From: a bacterium
GTDB taxonomy: Bacteria; NPL-UPA2; JAUVJM01
Length of the DNA stretch: 12,074 bases
Assembly (NCBI GenBank): GCA_030596585.1
Contig: JAUVJM010000034.1
Location: 1-12,074, forward strand
Reading direction: 5' to 3'
Below, one piece after another: positions 6,380 to 12,074 of the stretch (position 1 is the stretch's first letter; every line of letters begins with the position of its first letter). A model generated the notes under the pieces. It had not been told where the DNA came from, did no database searches, and saw nothing but the letters and a program-made list of their open reading frames with translations. Position numbers and translations under genes: made by a program.

Positions 6380-7720
6380 TTATCTCAGATAAGTTGCAAA
6401 ACTCGTAGCAAGGAAAAAGTAAATCAGAAGACCCGTTATGTCGTTGGCTGTCGTCACAAAAGGACCGCTGGCTATAGCAGGGTCAATCTTCAAAGTCTTC
6501 AGACCCATAGGCATGAGCACCCCTATTGTTGCCGCCACCGTAATTGCGGCAAACATCGAAGCAGCTACTACAAATCCAAGCATAACCTCCCCCTGCAAAA
6601 CCCGCACTACAATACCAACGACCGCACCGCAAATCAGCCCCATCAAAGCACCGGTGCGAATTTCCCTGAACAGTACTCCCCAAACGTGCCCCAGTTCGAT
6701 TCTTCCCGTTGCAAGCCCCCTCACCACGATCGTGGATGACTGCATGCCGATATTCCCGCCCATACCCATTATCACCGGAACGAAAAAGACAAGCGCAACC
6801 ACATTTTCCAGAGTAACGTTAAAACTCCTCATAATGGCAGCCGAAATCATGCCGCCGACAAGAGAAGTAAGAAGCCACGGCAGCCTCAATCTGGCAACGT
6901 TCAGAACGGATTTGCGCGAAAGCTCTTCATCATCCGTTCCCGCCATCCTGTAAATATCTTCGGTAGCCTCTTCTTCAATTACGTCCATAACATCGTCTAC
7001 AGTTACCCTGCCCACAAGAACGCCCTTCTCATCAACGATCGGCAAAGTGCGCAAATCATACCTGCGGACCAATCTCGCAACTTCTTCCTGATCCACATCG
7101 GTTCTTGCGCTTATGACATTCCTGTCCATGATTTCTTTCAGCCGGCACTTGCCTTCGGATACGATGAGCTTTCTCAGCGAAACAACTCCTGTAAGATGCC
7201 CACCCTCGTTAACAACATACACGTACGATATCATCTCAATGTCTTTTGCACTCCTTAACACCGCAATTGCCTCATCCGCTGTCGTCTCACTCCCGATGGA
7301 AAGGAATTCGGGAGTCATTATGCCGCCAGCCGTTTCGGCAGGATATTTCAGCAGTCTCTCAACATCCTCAGCTTCCTCCTTCTCCATAAGACTCAAAGTT
7401 TTTTCAGCCTCCTCCTCGGGCATTTCGCCAAGAAGGTCCGCCGCCTCATTAGAAGGAATAGCCTCCATGATATCGGATAGGAACTGCGGCTCAAGGGAAG
7501 AGAGAAGTTCATTGCTCTCACCCAAATCAAGCTCGCTGAGCACCGAGCCTGCCATCTCGAAGTCAAGGAGTTTAATGATTGACAGCCTCTCTTCGAATTC
7601 CAGATACTGAAAGGTTTCGGAAATGTCAACCGGATGCAATTTCCGGAGAAACTCTTTCAAGCCGGATGTATCGCCCCTGTCCAGATATTCTCTTAGTTTG
7701 TCCACTCTGCTCTCAGCCAT
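6380..7720 (-). CDS. mgtE: Magnesium transporter MgtE
   Basis: MgtE is an inner-membrane Mg2+-selective channel gated by cytoplasmic Mg2+. The 446 residues fit the family (T. thermophilus MgtE is about 450). The N-terminal helical MgtE_N domain (about 1-125) has the acidic run PEEEAEKTLSLM. Two CBS domains follow (about 133-250; EIMDRNVISARTD, VDDVMDVIEEEATED), then a plug-helix region and five predicted membrane helices (about 281-446). Pore signatures are GGNIGMQSST (321-330), KIDPAIASGPFVTT (411-424) and D427, at the position of a conserved Mg2+-binding Asp. The ATG at 7720 gives a plausible N-terminus but has no Shine-Dalgarno sequence; a heptad array starts 10 bases upstream. It lies 61 bases from the DUF502 gene and two genes from a CNNM/CorC protein, suggesting joint Mg2+ handling. 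Confidence 0.96.
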   Translation of the reverse strand: MAESRVDKLREYLDRGDTSGLKEFLRKLHPVDISETFQYLEFEERLSIIKLLDFEMAGSVLSELDLGESNELLSSLEPQFLSDIMEAIPSNEAADLLGEMPEEEAEKTLSLMEKEEAEDVERLLKYPAETAGGIMTPEFLSIGSETTADEAIAVLRSAKDIEMISYVYVVNEGGHLTGVVSLRKLIVSEGKCRLKEIMDRNVISARTDVDQEEVARLVRRYDLRTLPIVDEKGVLVGRVTVDDVMDVIEEEATEDIYRMAGTDDEELSRKSVLNVARLRLPWLLTSLVGGMISAAIMRSFNVTLENVVALVFFVPVIMGMGGNIGMQSSTIVVRGLATGRIELGHVWGVLFREIRTGALMGLICGAVVGIVVRVLQGEVMLGFVVAASMFAAITVAATIGVLMPMGLKTLKIDPAIASGPFVTTANDITGLLIYFFLATSFATYLR

Positions 7721-7729
7721 TTTTAAATA

Positions 7730-7787
7730 CAGTGTTCAGTGTTTAGTGTTCAGTTATAGAGTACTAACTACTGTCCACTGATCACTG
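7730..7787. repeat. Palindromic heptad array, 4+4 units (DUF502|mgtE)
   Basis: Four units, CAGTGTT, CAGTGTT, TAGTGTT and CAGTTAT (7730-7757), then a 2-base centre and four inverted units, AGTACTA, ACTACTG, TCCACTG and ATCACTG (7760-7787), give a 28+2+28 structure. The outer unit contains the last codon (CAG, Gln) and TGA stop of the DUF502 gene. The mgtE start codon lies 9 bases beyond the other arm. Confidence 0.85.
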
Positions 7788-8432
7788 CTTTTCGGGTGTG
7801 ACCGCTCCGCCTGAAATCAACAATTTCAACGCCTCCGGAACGCTCATGTCAATCGGAATCGTGTCATTCTCGGGAACAAGAATCAGAAGCCCGGAGGTCG
7901 GGTTCGGCGTGGTCGGAACAAAAACGTTGAGGACTTTCCCCACGGTCTTCTCCTGCACTTCGCCCCTCGCCTCGCCCGAAACAAGCCCGAACGTGTACAA
8001 ACCGGGTCTCGGATACTCAAACAATATCACCCTGTTGAAGCCCGTCCGCTTCTCACCGAGAAAAGCCTGCCCTATCTGCTGGGAGCCGGTATATATCTTG
8101 CTGACAATAGGAATCCCTGCCAGGATTCTCTCCCCCGCTCTGATGAGCCTGCGGCCGACGAGGTTCCTGGCAATAAGTCCCAGAAAGAGAATAAACACAA
8201 CAAGAACAATTCCCCCAAGAATATCCCACCCCAGCCTCGCTTCCAACCCCAGTGCCTGCTCAACCCGATACGGAACCATGAACAGCACCATGGGCCTTAC
8301 CACCTTCTCCACAAGTGGACTGATGAACCTCGCAAATACCCACCACAACACGAACACGGTCATCAGCAGGGGAAGCACTACCAGAATGCCGGCGATAAAG
8401 TCCCTTCTGAGTTCATCAAGCATCTGATTCAT
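7782..8432 (-). CDS. DUF502 family membrane protein
   Basis: This 216-residue protein matches the DUF502 family (PF04367), membrane proteins of unknown function. Two hydrophobic helices are visible (about 13-36 and 69-90), followed by a soluble domain with family hallmarks GIPIVSKIYTGSQQI (106-120), VFVPTTPNPTSG (170-181) and SVPEALKLLISGG (197-209). The start overlaps the end of the CNNM gene by 17 bases, which implies translational coupling. The ATG at 8432 has GAGGG at 5 nt; an in-frame ATG at 8423, where ATGCTTGA spans the upstream stop, is an alternative. The final Gln and TGA lie in a heptad array. Position between CNNM and mgtE hints at a membrane or ion-homeostasis role, but that is inference. 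Confidence 0.9.
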   Translation of the reverse strand: MNQMLDELRRDFIAGILVVLPLLMTVFVLWWVFARFISPLVEKVVRPMVLFMVPYRVEQALGLEARLGWDILGGIVLVVFILFLGLIARNLVGRRLIRAGERILAGIPIVSKIYTGSQQIGQAFLGEKRTGFNRVILFEYPRPGLYTFGLVSGEARGEVQEKTVGKVLNVFVPTTPNPTSGLLILVPENDTIPIDMSVPEALKLLISGGAVTPEKQ

Positions 8433-9729
8433 TTACACCCTCGCTATTTCCCTGCAGCCTTTTCATACCGCTAATCTTGACTTTCCCAACGCGCCGCTTC
8501 GTTGCCTCGACTACACGAATTTTCAACCCCTCATGTTCAATGATTTCTCCAACAGGCGGAACACGCCCCAAAAGAGAAATGATGAAGCCTGCTAAAGTCT
8601 CCACTCCTTCCTGTTCCGGAAAGGAAACTCCTAATTCCTCATTGAGTTCTCCTATATCAATTCTCGCATCTACAAGCGCCTCTCCGCCTTCAAGATGCTC
8701 AATCTTCTCGCCTTCTCTGTCATGCTCATCTTCTATCTCACCCACAATTTCCTCAATCAAATCCTCCATCGTTACGAGCCCCGCCGTCCCCCCGTATTCA
8801 TCAACTACGACAGCCATATGGCTCCTGTTACGCTGAAATTCACGAAGAAGCTCATTGACTTTCTTCGCCTCGGGGACGAAATAGGGTTGACGCATGAAAT
8901 CCTTCAAAACCAGTTCCTTTTCTCCATGGTCGCCCCAGAATTTCAGCAGATCTTTTGCGTACAGAAGTCCTGTAATATTATCAATCGTCCCCTCATAGAC
9001 GGGTATCCGAGAGTATCCCGCTCCTACAAGAAGCGACAATATATCATTCAACTTCGCGCTGACTCTAATGCAGATCATTTCCGTTCTCGGAACCATAACT
9101 TCCTGAACTTTCGTGTCACCAAACTCAAAGATGCTCTCCAGCATCTCCCTTTCGCCTTCTTCAAGAACTCCTTCCTCTTCCCCGAGTCCGATGAGCATTT
9201 TGATTTCATCCTCCGTCATGAAGGGATCCGGTTTTGCTAAAGAGCCTCCAAGGATTCTAATCACCGCGCGCGAGATAGACAAAAACACTTTGATAAAAGG
9301 CGCCAAAATGCCTGATAACACCCGCAGAAAACCGATTACCTTGAGAGAAATCTTCTCGGCATTCTCCCTGGCGAAAGTCTTTGGAACAAGCTCGCCAAAG
9401 ATTAGAATCAGGAAAGTCATCACCGCCGTAACGCTCCAAGCAATCCCGGCAGTCAGCTTGTCTCCCACGATACGCACCGCGAGAAAAGCCGCCAGAACCG
9501 AGGCTCCGATATTCACCACATTGTTTCCGACAAGGATAGTTGCCAGAAAACGGTTCGGATCTTTCACCCAAAGACTGATGTCTTTGGCTCTATCCCCTTC
9601 CCTCTCAAGCAGTGTCTTGATCCTCAACTTCCCAAGCGAGGTCAAGGCAGTTTCTGAGGCGGAGAAAAACCCCGACAAAAACAGCAAGACAACCAGCCCC
9701 ATCCACTCAAACACAAAATCTAACTGCAA
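8416..9729 (-). CDS. CNNM/CorC (HlyC-type) membrane protein with CBS pair
   Basis: The family includes bacterial CorC/YfjD-type Mg2+ or Co2+ exporters and was formerly annotated as 'hemolysin'. The 437 residues show, in order, a DUF21/CNNM membrane domain (about 5-165; FFSASETAL, LVGNNVVN, FGELVPKT), a linker (MTEDEIKMLIGLGEEEGVLE), two CBS domains (about 205-335; VMVPRTEM, DEYGGTAGLVTMEDLIEEIVGEI), and a C-terminal CorC_HlyC domain (about 350-422; ALVDARIDIGELNEELG). The start is a TTG, unusual but backed by a perfect AGGAGG at 7 nt, and the first ORF residues run directly into the first membrane helix. It sits 49 bases after ybeY, a common pairing in bacteria, and overlaps the DUF502 gene. 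Transport is predicted from the family, not shown. Confidence 0.93.
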   Translation of the reverse strand: MQLDFVFEWMGLVVLLFLSGFFSASETALTSLGKLRIKTLLEREGDRAKDISLWVKDPNRFLATILVGNNVVNIGASVLAAFLAVRIVGDKLTAGIAWSVTAVMTFLILIFGELVPKTFARENAEKISLKVIGFLRVLSGILAPFIKVFLSISRAVIRILGGSLAKPDPFMTEDEIKMLIGLGEEEGVLEEGEREMLESIFEFGDTKVQEVMVPRTEMICIRVSAKLNDILSLLVGAGYSRIPVYEGTIDNITGLLYAKDLLKFWGDHGEKELVLKDFMRQPYFVPEAKKVNELLREFQRNRSHMAVVVDEYGGTAGLVTMEDLIEEIVGEIEDEHDREGEKIEHLEGGEALVDARIDIGELNEELGVSFPEQEGVETLAGFIISLLGRVPPVGEIIEHEGLKIRVVEATKRRVGKVKISGMKRLQGNSEGVNESDA

Positions 9730-9736
9730 GATAAAA

Positions 9737-9742
9737 CCTCCT
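9737..9742 (-). promoter_or_regulatory. Shine-Dalgarno sequence supporting the TTG start of the CNNM gene
   Basis: A perfect AGGAGG on the minus strand lies 7 nt before TTG at 9729. No nearby ATG would keep the membrane domain intact. Confidence 0.85.
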
Positions 9743-9754
9743 TTAGAATTGTAT

Positions 9755-9857
9755 AAGTTCAGTGAACCCCGTAAAGGATTATTGTTCGAGCTTGTCGAGA
9801 ACTATCTTCTCGATGCGCTTTTGCTTACTCGAAGAATAAACGTGGTTTACTGAACTT
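9755..9857. repeat. Inverted repeat spanning the 3' end of ybeY
   Basis: AAGTTCAGTGAACCCC (9755-9770) and the reverse complement of 9842-9857 (AAGTTCAGTAAACCAC) match at 14 of 16 positions, enclosing 71 bases. The inner part includes GAGCTTGTCGAGAA (9789-9802), close to the TGAGCTTGTCGAAG motif of a widespread dispersed repeat. One end lies in ybeY and the other in the gap before the CNNM gene. The ends share TTCAGTGAAC with the heptad units, so the families may be related. Confidence 0.5.
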
Positions 9858-10258
9858 TCTCTTAGAATTTGCTCTTGTCTTTCATGCATCTTTTTCTTCT
9901 GCCGGCGATCACCGTCAGCATAACCAAGAAGGTGCAGTACACCGTGGACAAGAAGCCTCGCCATTTCCTGCTCGAAGCTCTGCCGGTAAGCAAGCGCCTG
10001 TTCCTCCGCCCTGTCAACCGAAATCACAATATCACCGAGGATTTCACTGTCATCCATCGGGAAAGCAAGAACATCAGTCGGTTTATCAACCGAACGGTAC
10101 TTCCTGTTCAGTTCCCTGATGTGTGCATCATCTGCAATGACAAGACTCACCTCTCCGCTCCTGCCTTCTCTCTTAAGCGTCTCCCTGACAATTCTCCGGA
10201 TAGCTCTTCGATCCACTTTCACTTTAGACTGCATATCTTTTATGTCAATTCTTATCAT
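9779..10258 (-). CDS. ybeY: Endoribonuclease YbeY (rRNA maturation)
   Basis: YbeY is a zinc-dependent single-strand RNase involved in 16S rRNA 3' maturation and ribosome quality control. The 159-residue protein has the substrate-binding segment LNRKYRSVDKPTDVLAFP with conserved Arg (R55) and the metal motif HGVLHLLGYAD. The first two zinc ligands are H105 and H109; the third, normally His, is D115 at the same spacing, and the following M124 is in register, so this is a substitution, not an indel. Residues from about 134 to 159 exceed the usual family end and lie inside an inverted repeat. Start is ATG at 10258; an adjacent GTG (10261) would add one residue. No clear Shine-Dalgarno sequence is seen, so reinitiation after aspS, about 30 bases upstream, is plausible. 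Confidence 0.95.
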   Translation of the reverse strand: MIRIDIKDMQSKVKVDRRAIRRIVRETLKREGRSGEVSLVIADDAHIRELNRKYRSVDKPTDVLAFPMDDSEILGDIVISVDRAEEQALAYRQSFEQEMARLLVHGVLHLLGYADGDRRQKKKMHERQEQILRESSVNHVYSSSKQKRIEKIVLDKLEQ

Positions 10259-10290
10259 CACGAATTAGGGTATAGTTTATTGTTTTTTTA

Positions 10291-12063
10291 CTATCGACTG
10301 GTTCTTATATGCAGTTCCTTCAACTGCTTCTCATCAACAGCAGAGGGGCTTCCCGTGAGAAGACATAAAGCTCTCTGGGTTTTGGGAAAAGCGATAACGT
10401 CCCTGATTGTCTCCTGTCCCGCCATCAACATAACGAGCCTGTCCAATCCGATCCCTATTCCTCCGTGCGGAGGCGCCCCATATTTGAATGCCTCCAGAAA
10501 GAATCCGAATTTCTCCTGCACCTCCTCATCCGAGAGCCCCAGCACCCTGAAAACCCTGCGCTGAATGTCCGAAACATGGATTCTGATACTACCCGTCCCG
10601 AGCTCTTCCCCGTTCAAAACAAGGTCATAAGTGTTAGCTCTAACCTTCTCAGGAGCAGTTTCAAGCAAACCAATGTCCTCTTCGTTCGGCATACAGAAGG
10701 GATGATGAGCGGCTTGAAACCGTTTTTCTTCTTCGTTAAACTCAAACAATGGGAAGTCATCCACCCAGACGAAGCGGAATTCATCATTCTTAACCACATC
10801 GAGTTTTTTGGCAAGTTCAAGACGCAGTTTCCCCAGACAGGAAGCTGCAATTTTGTCGGAATCAGCGACAAAGAGAAGCAGGTCGCCGGCATTAGCCGAC
10901 ATGCGGGCTTTGATTTCAGCCAATGTCTTTTCCTGAAAGAACTTGGCAATTGGCGATTCAATCTTGTCCGCGACAACTTTGAGCCACGCCAATCCCTTTG
11001 CGCCGCAGGAACGGGCAAAATCAGTGTAAGTTTCTATTGAACTGTTTGAGAGTTCCGCACCGCCCTCGACCCTTATTCCTTTTACGACCCCGCCGGATTT
11101 AACCGCCTCGCTGAATACCCTGAACCCGCAATCTTTCGCAATACCAGAAACATCGCATAGTTCCATCCCGAATCTTAAATCAGGCTTATCGGTACCAAAA
11201 CGCGCCATTGACTCCCGAAAGCTTATATGTTCGAATGGAATCCCGATATCAACCCCCAGACCTTCTTTGAACACACGTTTCATCATCTGCTCTATCAGTA
11301 TATGAATATCTTCAGCGGATACAAAAGACATCTCCATATCAATCTGGGTATGCTCCGGCTGCCTGTCGGCTCTCAAATCTTCATCCCTGAAGCATTTTAC
11401 AATCTGGAAATACCTGTCAACTCCCGCCACCATCAGCATCTGTTTGAAAAGCTGGGGCGACTGCGGCAGTGCGTAGAAAGCTCCGGGATTGACTCTGCTC
11501 GGCACAAGGTAATCACGCGCTCCCTCAGGTGTGCTTTTGGTCAGGAAAGGAGTCTCAATCTCCAGAAAGCCTTCCCCGTCAAGAAAGTCTCTCGCGGACT
11601 TTGCCACCTTGTGCCTGAGACTAAGATTCCCAAGCATATCAGGACGTCTCAGGTCAATGTACCTGTATTTCAACCTGACGTCCTCTCCGGGAAGAACACC
11701 GTTAATTTCAAACGGCGGCGTCAGCGAAACATTCAGGATTCTGAGTTCCAGCACTTCGACTTCAACTTCGCCGGTGGGAATAGCTTTGTTTACGGTTCCC
11801 TCAGGTCTCTCAACCACTTTCCCTCTCACTGCAGCAACATATTCGCTTCTGAGCTGCTCTGCTTTCTCATGAAGTGCCTTATCAGATTCGGAATTGAAAG
11901 TCACCTGCGCTGTGCCCGTCCTGTCCCGAAGGTCTATGAAAATCAATCCCCCGTGGTCACGCCTCGTATTCACCCAACCCATCAGGGTAACTTCTTTACC
12001 GCAATTCTTCTTTCTCAACTCACCGCAAAAATATGTTCTTTTCAACCCTTCAATAGTCTCCAC
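10291..12063 (-). CDS. aspS: Aspartyl-tRNA synthetase, bacterial type
   Basis: This class II synthetase attaches aspartate to tRNA. The 590 residues show an N-terminal OB-fold anticodon-binding domain (about 20-110), a catalytic core with motif 2 (FRDEDLRADRQPEHTQ, 225-240) and motif 3 (GAPPHGGIGIGLDRLVML, 529-546, R542), and the GAD insertion domain (about 300-425) that marks the bacterial form. In the anticodon domain, H37 (RRDHGG) and G89 (RPEGTV) correspond to the His/Gly pair of non-discriminating AspRS, which also charges tRNA-Asn. The start is a GTG at 12063 with GGGAGA at 5 nt. A TTG six codons later (LKRTYFCGEL) is an alternative. The gene is complete and stops 32 bases before the ybeY ATG. 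Confidence 0.97.
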   Translation of the reverse strand: METIEGLKRTYFCGELRKKNCGKEVTLMGWVNTRRDHGGLIFIDLRDRTGTAQVTFNSESDKALHEKAEQLRSEYVAAVRGKVVERPEGTVNKAIPTGEVEVEVLELRILNVSLTPPFEINGVLPGEDVRLKYRYIDLRRPDMLGNLSLRHKVAKSARDFLDGEGFLEIETPFLTKSTPEGARDYLVPSRVNPGAFYALPQSPQLFKQMLMVAGVDRYFQIVKCFRDEDLRADRQPEHTQIDMEMSFVSAEDIHILIEQMMKRVFKEGLGVDIGIPFEHISFRESMARFGTDKPDLRFGMELCDVSGIAKDCGFRVFSEAVKSGGVVKGIRVEGGAELSNSSIETYTDFARSCGAKGLAWLKVVADKIESPIAKFFQEKTLAEIKARMSANAGDLLLFVADSDKIAASCLGKLRLELAKKLDVVKNDEFRFVWVDDFPLFEFNEEEKRFQAAHHPFCMPNEEDIGLLETAPEKVRANTYDLVLNGEELGTGSIRIHVSDIQRRVFRVLGLSDEEVQEKFGFFLEAFKYGAPPHGGIGIGLDRLVMLMAGQETIRDVIAFPKTQRALCLLTGSPSAVDEKQLKELHIRTSR

Positions 12064-12068
12064 GCTAA

Positions 12069-12074
12069 TCTCCC
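12069..12074 (-). promoter_or_regulatory. Shine-Dalgarno sequence of aspS
   Basis: GGGAGA on the minus strand, at the window edge, lies 5 nt upstream of the GTG at 12063 and supports that start. Anything further upstream is outside the window. Confidence 0.6.

Noticed and set aside
8416..8432. Frameshift or fusion between the CNNM and DUF502 genes
   Set aside because: Both proteins are complete at the junction; a 17-bp overlap is ordinary for coupled genes.

Overview
The window reads as a stretch of bacterial chromosome from an organism I cannot place to phylum. All ten genes (one cut by the window edge) lie on the minus strand, and base composition is moderate. It has bacterial-type AspRS with a GAD insertion, single-chain GlyRS, MgtE, a CorC/CNNM protein, a bacterial Memo-family protein, and a high density of short intergenic inverted repeats of kinds seen in environmental bacteria (Nitrospirota, Deltaproteobacteria-like lineages, Omnitrophota/PVC-like candidate phyla). 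An uncultured bacterium of such a lineage is a low-confidence guess. No phage, transposase, CRISPR, tRNA or rRNA gene was seen, and no gene-free stretch exceeds 300 bases.

In transcription order, from high to low coordinates: aspS (12063-10291), ybeY (10258-9779), a CNNM/CorC (HlyC-type) membrane CBS protein (9729-8416), a DUF502 membrane protein (8432-7782, 17 bp overlap with its upstream gene), mgtE (7720-6380), recO (6291-5500), glyS (5399-4095), ppdK (3933-1198), a Memo-like AmmeMemoRadiSam protein B (1018-215), and the first 23 codons of a small basic protein (69-1). The order ybeY ... recO-glyS-ppdK echoes the conserved Firmicutes-type neighbourhood ybeY-dgkA-cdd-era-recO-glyQS-(PPDK regulator). 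Here the middle is occupied by two predicted Mg2+-handling proteins flanking DUF502. Themes are translation (AspRS, GlyRS, YbeY), DNA repair (RecO), Mg2+ homeostasis (CNNM, MgtE) and pyruvate/PEP metabolism (PPDK).

The most unusual content is between the genes. Three consecutive gaps (DUF502|mgtE, mgtE|recO, recO|glyS) each hold a palindromic array of degenerate 7-bp units, consensus YAGTGNT on one arm and its reverse complement on the other. The unit counts match on both arms (4+4, 5+5, 5+5). The arrays run into the genes: one supplies the last residues and stop of recO, another the stop codon of the DUF502 gene, and the recO and mgtE leaders, right after arrays, have no Shine-Dalgarno sequence. 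A different inverted repeat encloses the last ~25 codons of ybeY. Three further dispersed inverted-repeat families occupy the gaps at 107-176, 1054-1149 and 4001-4088.

At the protein level, AspRS carries the His/Gly pair linked to non-discriminating AspRS, and YbeY has Asp where the third zinc-binding His usually sits.
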